A DNA stretch of 64,000 nucleotides, taken from assembly GCA_020832305.1 (NCBI GenBank), contig JAFIEV010000089.1, positions 124,001 through 188,000 of the forward strand. The letters run 5' to 3'. The position numbers were made by a program, and so were the translations under genes. Below, piece after piece: positions 44,825-52,377 of the stretch (position 1 is the stretch's first letter; every line of letters starts with the position of its first letter). The notes below the pieces were generated by a model. It saw only the letters and a program-made list of their open reading frames with translations. It made no database searches and was not told the origin of the DNA. The DNA is from Cyclobacteriaceae bacterium (GTDB taxonomy: Bacteria; Bacteroidota; Bacteroidia; Cytophagales; Cyclobacteriaceae).

Positions 44825-46147
44825 ATGGCGAAGGAACATTTAACTCTTTTTGAATTAAACAAGCTAATTGGTGTTGTACTTGACGCACATCTTGACAATA
44901 GTTACTGGGTTATAGCTGAAATCGGTGAAATACGCGTTCATGGTAAAGGCCATTGTTATCTTGAGCTTGTAGAAAAGGACCAGGATAATATACGTGCCAA
45001 AATGCGAGCCACCATTTGGTCATATACCTATCGTAACCTCAGCGCATGGTTTGAGAAAATGACAGGGACAGGATTAAAGCAGGGCCTGAATGTTTTGGTT
45101 CAGGTTTCAGTAGAATTTCACGAAGTATATGGTCTGAGCCTCAATATACGCGATATTGATGCTGCTTATACCCTCGGGGAGAGAGCCAGGAGACGAAATG
45201 AGATTATTGCCAAACTAAAAGAGGAAGGTGTTTGGGAAATGAATAAGGAGCTTCATCTTCCAATGGTGCCTCAACGCATAGCAGTGATCAGTTCGTCAAC
45301 AGCTGCAGGCTTTGGAGACTTTGTCAGACAACTTGAAGGCAATGCATATGGATATCAATTTCATGTGCATCTTTTTCAGGCAACCATGCAAGGTGATCAG
45401 GCGCCATCATCAATAGTCTATGCCTTGCACCAGGTATTTGATGCCATGGATGATTTTGATGTAGTGGTAATCATCAGAGGTGGCGGAGCGGCCCTGGACC
45501 TCGATTGTTTTGATGCCTATGAGGTCGCCAGCCATATAGCACAATTTCCATTACCTGTAATTACCGGCATCGGACATGAGCGGGATGAGACTATAGCTGA
45601 TCTGGTTGCACATACCAGGCTCAAAACGCCTACAGCCGTTGCCGAATTTCTTATAAGTGGCTTCCTGGCGTTTGAAGAAAAGCTCCAGGCTGGCTTCGAA
45701 AAATTATATAATAAACTGGCGCTTAAAATAAGTGCTGACAGGGAAAAGCTGGGTAAAATCGGTCAAAAACTTCAGTTTAGTACGCAACAGAGAATACAAA
45801 AGGCATATCAGCGTATTGACAGAGCCGGTATTGGGCTTAAATACCATAGCCAAAAATGGATAGAAAAGCAGCATGATAAGCTTAAAGATCAAAGACCCCT
45901 TCTGAGGAAATGGACCATTTTGTTAATCAAACATCAATTGGAACGGATTGCCCATTTTGATAAGGTAATGCAGATTTCTAATCCTAAAAATGTTTTGAAG
46001 ATGGGATATTCGCTGAGCAGATACAAAGGTAAGGTTATCACAGACCAAAACCTGCCCAAGCAGGGTGAAATAATAGAAATTGAAAGCTACCATTCGAAAA
46101 TATATAGTCAGGTAGAAAGAATCGAAAACAAAAACGGTGAATTATGA
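44825..46147 (+). CDS. xseA: Exodeoxyribonuclease VII large subunit
   Basis: Catalytic subunit (440 residues) of the single-strand DNA exonuclease VII. The N-terminal OB fold (SYWVIAEIGEIRVHGKGHCY) is followed by the nuclease domain with VPQRIAVISSSTAAGFGDFV, then VVVIIRGGGAALDLDCFDAY and the catalytic VITGIGHERDETIADLVAHT with LKTPTAVAEFL. The long helical region and the C-terminal KMGYSLSRYKGKVITD bind the small subunit. The small-subunit gene overlaps its stop codon by 4 nt, coupling their translation. Slightly divergent from the E. coli start but complete. Confidence 0.95.
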   Translation: MAKEHLTLFELNKLIGVVLDAHLDNSYWVIAEIGEIRVHGKGHCYLELVEKDQDNIRAKMRATIWSYTYRNLSAWFEKMTGTGLKQGLNVLVQVSVEFHEVYGLSLNIRDIDAAYTLGERARRRNEIIAKLKEEGVWEMNKELHLPMVPQRIAVISSSTAAGFGDFVRQLEGNAYGYQFHVHLFQATMQGDQAPSSIVYALHQVFDAMDDFDVVVIIRGGGAALDLDCFDAYEVASHIAQFPLPVITGIGHERDETIADLVAHTRLKTPTAVAEFLISGFLAFEEKLQAGFEKLYNKLALKISADREKLGKIGQKLQFSTQQRIQKAYQRIDRAGIGLKYHSQKWIEKQHDKLKDQRPLLRKWTILLIKHQLERIAHFDKVMQISNPKNVLKMGYSLSRYKGKVITDQNLPKQGEIIEIESYHSKIYSQVERIENKNGEL

Positions 46148-46341
46148 AGGCAGAAGAAATAACGTATAAGGAGGCACTTGCCAAAATAGAAGAAATAGTA
46201 TCAAAAGTAGAAAACGGAGAGCCCGATATAGATGAATTGGCGGGCATGGTAAAAACTGCAACGGAACTAATCCGGTATTGCAAAGAAAAGCTTCGGCAAA
46301 CTGAAGATGATCTCAATAAGATCCTGGAGGAACCGGAATAA
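46144..46341 (+). CDS. xseB: Exodeoxyribonuclease VII small subunit
   Basis: Small helical subunit of 65 residues: ITYKEALAKIEEIVSKVENG followed by DELAGMVKTATELIRYCKEK and LRQTEDDLNKILEE, the family signature. It assembles as many copies along XseA. It overlaps xseA by 4 nt and is followed by a strong hairpin. Confidence 0.93.
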   Translation: MKAEEITYKEALAKIEEIVSKVENGEPDIDELAGMVKTATELIRYCKEKLRQTEDDLNKILEEPE

Positions 46342-46345
46342 AAAA

Positions 46346-46372
46346 AGCCGGTTTTTTTTAATTAAACCGGCT
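46346..46372. terminator. Bidirectional terminator after xseB
   Basis: AGCCGGTTT pairs with AAACCGGCT (9 bp), preceded by an A run and with Ts in the loop, between the convergent xseB and CoA-transferase genes. Confidence 0.8.
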
Positions 46373-46393
46373 ATTCATTTTGGAATAATGTGT

Positions 46394-47716
46394 TTACATT
46401 TTAAAATGACCATTCCACCTTTCATAGGCAGCACGTTCAAGTTCTTCCCTGTGATCGGGATGGGCAATTTGTATCAATCTTCTGGCTCTTTCTTTTAAAG
46501 GCTGACCATAGAGATAAGCAATGCCATACTCTGTAACAATGTAATGTACATTGGCCCGGGTCGAAACTACGCCTGCACCTGGTTTTAGGGTTGGTACAAT
46601 CTTAGATATCCCTTTATTTGTAATAGATGGCATAGCAATAATCGGTTTACCTCCTTCAGAGTAGCCAGCACCTCTTATAAAGTCTATTTGACCTCCAACA
46701 CCTGAATAATGTCGGGTGCCGATTGAATCAGCACAAACCTGTCCGGTGATATCAATCTCAAGGGCGCTGTTTATAGCAGTCACTTTTGGGTTTTGACGAA
46801 TTATTCGCACGTCGTTTACAAACGAGCATTCGAGCATAGCTACCCTTGGATTGTCATCAAGAAATTCATAGGTTTTTTTTGTGCCCATCACAAATGAAGC
46901 CACAATATGGTTTTTCCAAATTTTCTTTTCACTATTGGTAAGTACACCTTTTTCAACCAGCGGAATGAGACCATCAGAAAACATTTCGGTATGAACACCC
47001 AGGTTTTTATGATTGGTTAAGTTGCCAAGTACAACATTCGGTATGGCACCTATTCCCATTTGCAGAGTTGCACCATCTTCTACCAGGGTAGCAACAAAGT
47101 CTCCTATCTTAATGTCAGATTCATCAGGCAGTGGTGCAGGTGCTTCGTGCAATTCTGATTCATGTTCAACAAAAACATCAAAATTACTCATATGCATAGT
47201 AGCATCTCCCAAGGCCCTGGGCACTTTTGGGTTTACCTGAGCAATAACCACTTTTCCGCACTCAACAGCTGCAACTGAAGCATCAACAGATGATCCTAGA
47301 GAAACATAACCATGCTTGTCTGGAGGGGATACCTGCATCAATGCGACATCTACGGGAACAATGTTATTGCGAATCAGTCTTGGAACTTCACTTAAAAATA
47401 CTGGAATGTAGTCAGCATGGCCTTCCATAGTTTGCCTGCGACAGTTTGAACCGACAAAAAATGATTCCAACACAAAATGGCCTTCATATTCGGCATTGGC
47501 ATAAGGCGCGGTTGCCTCGGTATGCAAATGGTGAATCCGAACATTTTCCAGCTCAGGGGCCCTGGCAACCATGGCATCAATCAGAATTTGAGGGGCCATT
47601 GCCACTCCGTGAATATAGACGTGATCGTCAGATTTAATTACTTTTACAGCCTCTTCGGCAGTCATATACTTAACCATGCGTAATGCTTTTATGGAATTAA
47701 CTTTACTAATCGGCAT
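46394..47716 (-). CDS. Acetyl-CoA hydrolase/transferase family protein (4-hydroxybutyrate CoA-transferase-like)
   Basis: CoA-transferase of 440 residues that moves CoA between short-chain acids through a glutamyl-CoA intermediate. VYIHGVAMAPQILIDAM, then GIGAIPNVVLGNLTNHKNLG and HTEMFSDGLIPLVEKG, with the catalytic Glu in the last, match the family. The C-terminal half has GGQIDFIRGAGYSEGGKPII and the close STRANVHYIVTEYGIAYL. Similar to butyryl- or 4-hydroxybutyrate CoA-transferases, but the acid pair is undetermined. The ATG at 47716 is preferred to the TTG one codon upstream. Monocistronic, between xseB and the SGNH hydrolase gene. Confidence 0.9.
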   Translation of the reverse strand: MPISKVNSIKALRMVKYMTAEEAVKVIKSDDHVYIHGVAMAPQILIDAMVARAPELENVRIHHLHTEATAPYANAEYEGHFVLESFFVGSNCRRQTMEGHADYIPVFLSEVPRLIRNNIVPVDVALMQVSPPDKHGYVSLGSSVDASVAAVECGKVVIAQVNPKVPRALGDATMHMSNFDVFVEHESELHEAPAPLPDESDIKIGDFVATLVEDGATLQMGIGAIPNVVLGNLTNHKNLGVHTEMFSDGLIPLVEKGVLTNSEKKIWKNHIVASFVMGTKKTYEFLDDNPRVAMLECSFVNDVRIIRQNPKVTAINSALEIDITGQVCADSIGTRHYSGVGGQIDFIRGAGYSEGGKPIIAMPSITNKGISKIVPTLKPGAGVVSTRANVHYIVTEYGIAYLYGQPLKERARRLIQIAHPDHREELERAAYERWNGHFKM

Positions 47717-47853
47717 CAAAATTAACTCGTCGCAGTAGGTTAAAAAATGAGAATTATCATGTTTTAAGTTTTTTGTTGGCGATTTGTCAATAAACCTTGT
47801 GATTTGTCAAAAAAATTATTTGTTAGAGGCAAAATCCCAAAAATGGCCAATGC

Positions 47854-48579
47854 TTAGCCCAAAGCCTTACCCCATGCATCTGCCATAAGTCGGGAACCTG
47901 CATGTGTGGGATGTACGCCATCGTGTGTCCAGTATACTCCAGGAGCTTTTTTCGCTGCTCTATCAAATAGTTTTTGACATGGGATAAATGTAGCCTTAAA
48001 AATACCCGCCATCTCTTTGGCGACGAATCTGTATTCATCGAATGCAGGATACCATGTATGGTCTACCGCCCGTATACCCGGTACGGCGAATGGCTCGGCA
48101 ATTATTAATTTAATTTCTGGTAGTTCGTTTCGTGTTTGTTCCAGCAGATTAATGTAATCATTTCGATATTTATCCAGCGTACCACTATAGTTGCCATTTT
48201 TAGTATGCCAAAAATCATTTACACCTATAAGTATACTTAGAACTGTTGGTTTCAGATCAATACAATCTTCCTTCCATCGTTCAGCCAACTGAAATACTTT
48301 ATTTCCACTTATTCCCCGGTTGAAAATCTTAAAGCCCCTCGCAGGATATTTGCGCAACAAATCTGCCGCCAAAAGGCTTACATAGCCATTCCCCAGCCCA
48401 CGCGGGTCATTTGGAGTAAGTATATCTTTATGCCTGTGACCATCGGTTATTGAATCACCCTGAAACAAAATGACAGCATCTGAGGGTACTTTCACGGCAT
48501 TGGCGCCAAAAGCATCAGCACTTGCCAGACCTGCAGCTCCCGCTAATATTGAATTTTTAAAAAATATTCTTCTCTTCAT
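47854..48579 (-). CDS. SGNH/GDSL-type esterase with Tat-like signal
   Basis: Secreted esterase of 241 residues. The leader MKRRIFFKNSILAGAAGLAS has a twin arginine, suggesting Tat export. SGNH blocks are present: FQGDSITDG (catalytic Ser), FNRGISGNKV (Gly), LIGVNDFW (Asn) and WTHDGVHPTHAG (Asp and His). It is related to acetylxylan and rhamnogalacturonan esterases, which deacetylate plant polysaccharides, so it may work with the GH78 enzyme, although the genes are 9 kb apart. Monocistronic. Confidence 0.9.
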   Translation of the reverse strand: MKRRIFFKNSILAGAAGLASADAFGANAVKVPSDAVILFQGDSITDGHRHKDILTPNDPRGLGNGYVSLLAADLLRKYPARGFKIFNRGISGNKVFQLAERWKEDCIDLKPTVLSILIGVNDFWHTKNGNYSGTLDKYRNDYINLLEQTRNELPEIKLIIAEPFAVPGIRAVDHTWYPAFDEYRFVAKEMAGIFKATFIPCQKLFDRAAKKAPGVYWTHDGVHPTHAGSRLMADAWGKALG

Positions 48580-48668
48580 AAATTCATAGTTTGTAAGTTC
48601 TTACAAAAATGATCTTTATTGGCCGATAATGCAATATGATTTATGCCGTTTTAAGCTGCAAATCATAT

Positions 48669-48847
48669 CTAACTATGACATTTATCCTTTAACAAGTTGG
48701 TCCAGATATTGAATTCAGAAAGGCGATGTATTGTATTCATTCATCTTGCTGTTGAACAAAACATCGGTAGCATTGCCACCATTGGCTGAATCATTAAATT
48801 CAGCATTGTAAATGTTGCAATAAGACCAAAAAATCTTAATCCCGATG
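48669..48847 (-). pseudogene. Possible short protein remnant
   Basis: On the minus strand the frame IGIKIFWSYCNIYNAEFNDS, then ANGGNATDVLFNSKMNEYNT, ends at a TGA (48717-48715). Shifting one frame continues as SEFNIWTNLLKDK and stops at 48669. The composition looks coding, but the segment is short and no family is recognised, so chance cannot be excluded. A GC-rich stretch with two ACAGAGAG copies (minus strand) at 48921-48962 lies beside it. The rest of the 503-bp gap (48580-49082) shows nothing. Confidence 0.25.
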
Positions 48848-49082
48848 CCTTACGTTTTCGCTTTAGAGATTTCGCCAATGGTTCATTTAATATGAGGAAT
48901 CAACTCCCCTATCCGCATTTCTGAACCTCTCTCTGTCCGCCGCTGTCGTTCGTCTCTCTGTAACCAAATCCAAATAACTGATTATCTATCAAATAATCGA
49001 ATACTTATGTAACGGATTTTACTCTGAGAGAGGATGCAATACCTGCATTATGTTTAAAATTGTATATAGTTATTGGTTTAAA

Positions 49083-50432
49083 TTAAATAAGCGTGAGCTT
49101 TCGATTAACTTCCAGCGCCATCGCTTCTTGTTTCAGCGCCATTTTTAAGCCCCTGACATATTCAACCACTTCATCAAGGTATTTTCTTAGTTCTGATTTG
49201 GTGGTATAGCTGTGCACCAGAAAAACCTGCTCTCCGACTAATCCTTCACTGGTACTGTTCCAGATACCCTGAGCAACTTCACAGGTTGCGCCTCCAAAAC
49301 GCGATCCCAAAAAAGAAAGCGTTTCTTCAACATATTTACCGGGGTCTATGGGTATATTGACATCATAGGTAGAAGGGATGATTATACCGATGCGATTGTT
49401 TCGGTCAAGCCGGTCTACTATACTGTCTATTACAATGGAATAGGTGTCTGTTTTTTTAAACTGCCCAGGTATAGTGTTTTCATCCGATACAAAGCTTTCT
49501 ACAGTTGAAATTTGTTCTTCACTGATTTGCACCCCTTTTTGTTTAATTGATTTAAGGCATATTTTAAAAACTTCTGCTTTATGTTTACCTGCTTTTTTCA
49601 TGACCGCTCTTACATCAATGCCTTTTGCTGGTTTCTCAAAATCTTCTTCAGTGCCCAGAAAAATGAGTTGATCTGCATGTTCATATACAAAATGGTTGCC
49701 ATCAGCAGGCAAAGCGCCCAGATATAACACTATATTATCAAATTCATTGAATTGCTTATCAAGAGTCATCATCATTTTACCTGGTACTTTCAGAATATCC
49801 ATTGTTTCTTGCCTGATATGAATATGAGTATGGGGATCTTCCGCGACATTAAATAATGGTGAATCAAAGCCCGAATACATAAGTACAGTATCCTTATCAG
49901 ATTTTTCAGCAACTTTTAAGGCCATGAGTCTTGAAAAATCGGATGCGCCTAAAGTATTAAATACATCTATAATAGCAATGAGTCGCGTTTCTTTATCACC
50001 TCTGGTAAGACGAATATTGGTTCTGGTAAGATAATTAGCCAGCACCCTGGCCAATTGAATGGCCACATCAGGTTTGTCATACATAAGTTTCATAAACTGA
50101 TCTCTGGGTATGACTACTGCATTTAGATTTGATATTGCTACCACTGAGGCTGAACGCGGACTTGCATCTAAAATACCAACTTCGCCAAAAACATCACCAG
50201 CCATCAGATAGGCAAGAACTTTATCCTGCGATTCACTCGTGCTTTTCTTTACTGCTACAATACCATTTAAAATGACAAATAAAGCATCACTCGGATCCCC
50301 TTCCCGGACCACAAAGCACCCTTCATTAAAGAAACTAATCTCAAGACCACGGGCAACACCTTCCAGTAGATCATCTTTCAATCCACCAAATAAGGTAGAA
50401 GCCTTTAGTCCGTTAATGATTTGATCATTCAC
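49083..50432 (-). CDS. Cyclic nucleotide-binding domain protein with degenerate MinD-like region
   Basis: Protein of 449 residues. Residues about 10-130 are a cyclic nucleotide-binding (CAP/CNB) domain: FFNEGCFVVREGDPSDALFV, then GDVFGEVGILDASPRSASVV with the phosphate-binding cassette Glu and Arg. Residues about 165-300 look like a MinD/ParA-type fold without its P-loop: RLIAIIDVFNTLGASDFSRL stands where KGGVGKT would be, followed by DNIVLYLGALPADGNHFVYE and a strand ending IFLG. The last 140 residues (GIIIPSTYDVNIPIDPGKYV, then RFGGATCEVAQGIWNSTSEG) are of unknown family. CNB plus a ParA-like middle domain occurs in some NTE/patatin-type proteins, but the lipase domain is missing. Probable cAMP- or membrane-signal sensor; ligand unproven. 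Confidence 0.8.
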   Translation of the reverse strand: MNDQIINGLKASTLFGGLKDDLLEGVARGLEISFFNEGCFVVREGDPSDALFVILNGIVAVKKSTSESQDKVLAYLMAGDVFGEVGILDASPRSASVVAISNLNAVVIPRDQFMKLMYDKPDVAIQLARVLANYLTRTNIRLTRGDKETRLIAIIDVFNTLGASDFSRLMALKVAEKSDKDTVLMYSGFDSPLFNVAEDPHTHIHIRQETMDILKVPGKMMMTLDKQFNEFDNIVLYLGALPADGNHFVYEHADQLIFLGTEEDFEKPAKGIDVRAVMKKAGKHKAEVFKICLKSIKQKGVQISEEQISTVESFVSDENTIPGQFKKTDTYSIVIDSIVDRLDRNNRIGIIIPSTYDVNIPIDPGKYVEETLSFLGSRFGGATCEVAQGIWNSTSEGLVGEQVFLVHSYTTKSELRKYLDEVVEYVRGLKMALKQEAMALEVNRKLTLI

Positions 50433-50573
50433 TTTTTGTCAGTTTAAAATGTAAATATAAAGCCTGCGTCGCAAAAAATTGGGACAGTTAGAGCCGAATG
50501 CATGATTTTCACATAAATGACATTTTTATAAATTCGAAATATCACTTACCAAGATGTAAAAGCAGGTAAAAAT

Positions 50574-50605
50574 ATTGACTGTGAGTCGAAATGGCTGTAA
50601 GTTTA
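50574..50605 (+). promoter_or_regulatory. Possible promoter for the TapB-like protein
   Basis: TTG (50574-50576), a 21-bp spacer and TAAGTTTA, one mismatch from TAnnTTTG, 47 bp before the ATG. Confidence 0.3.
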
Positions 50606-50651
50606 TGCATTAATTCAAATAATTCATCGAACGACTAAATCGCAATTTTTT

Positions 50652-51341
50652 ATGAAAAATTTAAAATGGTTAGTTTCAATTTGTCTGTTGTTGGCATCAC
50701 ATGTAATTCAGGCCCAGTGTGCCAATCCATTTTTTGCCTTTAGAAAAGGAACTAAAATAGGCATGACCAGTTACAATGCCAAATCAAAGCCTGAAGGCCA
50801 TGTCCTGATCACCGTCAAGGATATCAGCACAACAGGAGATGGATATACAAGCGTGATGCATAGCCAGTCTTTCGACAGTAAAGATAAAATGTTGTTTGAA
50901 GGGGAATATACCTTGGAATGTAAAAATGATGTGGTTAGTATAGATATGCAAAGTATGGTTTCGCCTCAGATGACGCAGGCACTGGGCGATTTTCAGGTAG
51001 AAGTCAGCGGCACTAATATGGTGATTCCTGCGGAACTGAGTGTAGGTAAAGTTTTGCCCGATGCTTATATCGATATCAAAACGGTAAACAGTCCTATGTC
51101 AATGAGTATAAGAACCGATGTAAGAGACAGAAAAGTAGTTGAAAAAGTTAGCATTGAAACCCCTGCCGGAAAATTTGACTGCTATAAAATTTCGTATATC
51201 ATTACTTCAAAAGTTGTATTTGCCAACGTGGAAATGGAGGTAATAGATTACATTGCCGAAAAGGTTGGTACAGTAAAAACCGAATCATATAGAAAAGGTA
51301 AGCTGCAAAGCTATTCAGAGTTAACTACCTTCGAATATTAA
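50652..51341 (+). CDS. Secreted TapB/DUF3108-like protein
   Basis: Protein of 229 residues with a signal peptide (LVSICLLLASHVIQAQ). The mature domain is a beta-sandwich: NPFFAFRKGTKIGMTSYNAK at the start, VEVSGTNMVIPAELSVGKVL in the middle, and TPAGKFDCYKISYIITSK, the motif that DUF3108- and TapB-like proteins share. The end YIAEKVGTVKTESYRKGKLQ matches the family's closing strands. Found in Bacteroidota periplasms; role unknown. Confidence 0.8.
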   Translation: MKNLKWLVSICLLLASHVIQAQCANPFFAFRKGTKIGMTSYNAKSKPEGHVLITVKDISTTGDGYTSVMHSQSFDSKDKMLFEGEYTLECKNDVVSIDMQSMVSPQMTQALGDFQVEVSGTNMVIPAELSVGKVLPDAYIDIKTVNSPMSMSIRTDVRDRKVVEKVSIETPAGKFDCYKISYIITSKVVFANVEMEVIDYIAEKVGTVKTESYRKGKLQSYSELTTFEY

Positions 51342-51803
51342 TTTTCCATTTCGCTGCTAGTATTCAGTATTGTGCAATTTATCATTTCACAAAAGATCCG
51401 GAATGATAAATTGCATTTTTTTAATATATAGTTTCACTGAAATTTTGCTCTTTTTCATTTCAAATCCACCTTATATAACTTTTTTGTTACAATGTAAGAT
51501 TTTAATCTTTTTTTAATCGGCATTTCAATTTATTCGATGTCTTAATCATACATAAACATTGTAAATCTGAAGGTTCGATATTTCAGGTCCATTTGCAGGC
51601 CAAATGAAAGCGCATAAAAAAGCATCCATTCATGCGTGAGATATAAACGAAATGCAAACAAAGTAATTAAAAATTTACCATGTAATGGAATGGTCTGTAC
51701 TTGCAAATTCCTTTGGCCGGTTGCCGGCTAAAGTCAAAAGCATGGCATAACAGTTAATTTATAAATAATTTAAGGCATCAGATGATGATTATTTTACTGG
51801 ATA
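51342..51803. other. 460-bp gap before a structured leader
   Basis: AT-rich spacer without an open frame or repeat that I can support. TATATAACTTTTTTG at 51470-51485 resembles a promoter but has no defined partner element. Confidence 0.4.
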
Positions 51804-51881
51804 TCTCTGCTAAAAGAGACAGTTGAAACATCAATGAGACCGATAAGCTATGCTTTTCGGTAAGGACGAAGGGATGATCCC
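51804..51881 (+). ncRNA. Hairpin-rich leader, candidate structured RNA
   Basis: Three successive hairpins lie just upstream of the phosphatase-like gene: TCTCT/AGAGA (51804-51819); a long stem ACCGA-T-AAGC/GCTT-T-TCGGT with a TAT loop (51839-51861, nine pairs and one T-T mismatch); and GGGA/TCCC (51871-51881). The region is more GC-rich than its surroundings. I do not recognise a known riboswitch class. It is a candidate 5' leader or small RNA; existence as RNA is inference. Confidence 0.35.
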
Positions 51882-51920
51882 GAAACAAAGTACAGACCAT
51901 TGGCAATAAACTAATAACAG

Positions 51921-52352
51921 ATGAAAAAAATATTATTTATAGGTACAGAAAATTACTCAAGGTGTCGTTTTGCGGAAATACTCTTCAATCATCTTGCATT
52001 GCGTTTTCAATTGGAATGGAAAGCTTATTCACGGGGCATAGATCTTAATATAAAAGAAAAAGGACCGATTTCGGCAATGACATTGTTGCTTTGCAAGGCA
52101 TTGTATGTAGAATTACCCAAACCTATAAAATACCCCGAATTCCTCACCCATTCAGATATGGAACATGCTGAAATAATTATTGCCATGAGTGAAGAAGAGC
52201 ACATGAGTTTTTTAAGGAAAAATTATCCACATTTTGCAGATAAAATCAGGTATTTCAATATACCTAAAAATCAAAAGCCGAAAGAAGGCTTAAAGGCACT
52301 TCAAAGAAATATTTTTCAGGTGGTAGAGAATCTTGAAAAAGTACCAGTATAA
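51921..52352 (+). CDS. Low-molecular-weight protein-tyrosine-phosphatase-like protein, catalytic Cys missing
   Basis: Protein of 143 residues that aligns with LMW-PTP over its N-terminal P-loop, KKILFIGTENYSRCRFAEIL. In active enzymes the loop reads C-x-G-N-x-C/S-R-S. Here the nucleophile Cys is Gly8 and the loop Gly is Glu10, while Asn11, Arg14 and the AE pair (18-19) remain. The DP motif that supplies the general acid near the C-terminus is also not visible (IRYFNIPKNQKPKEG instead). So the fold is kept and the chemistry lost: a pseudophosphatase that may bind phosphate or a partner. It follows the hairpin-rich leader. nadB converges on it. Confidence 0.8.
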   Translation: MKKILFIGTENYSRCRFAEILFNHLALRFQLEWKAYSRGIDLNIKEKGPISAMTLLLCKALYVELPKPIKYPEFLTHSDMEHAEIIIAMSEEEHMSFLRKNYPHFADKIRYFNIPKNQKPKEGLKALQRNIFQVVENLEKVPV

Positions 52353-52377
52353 TTAATACTCTGGCGTCTGTGAATTA

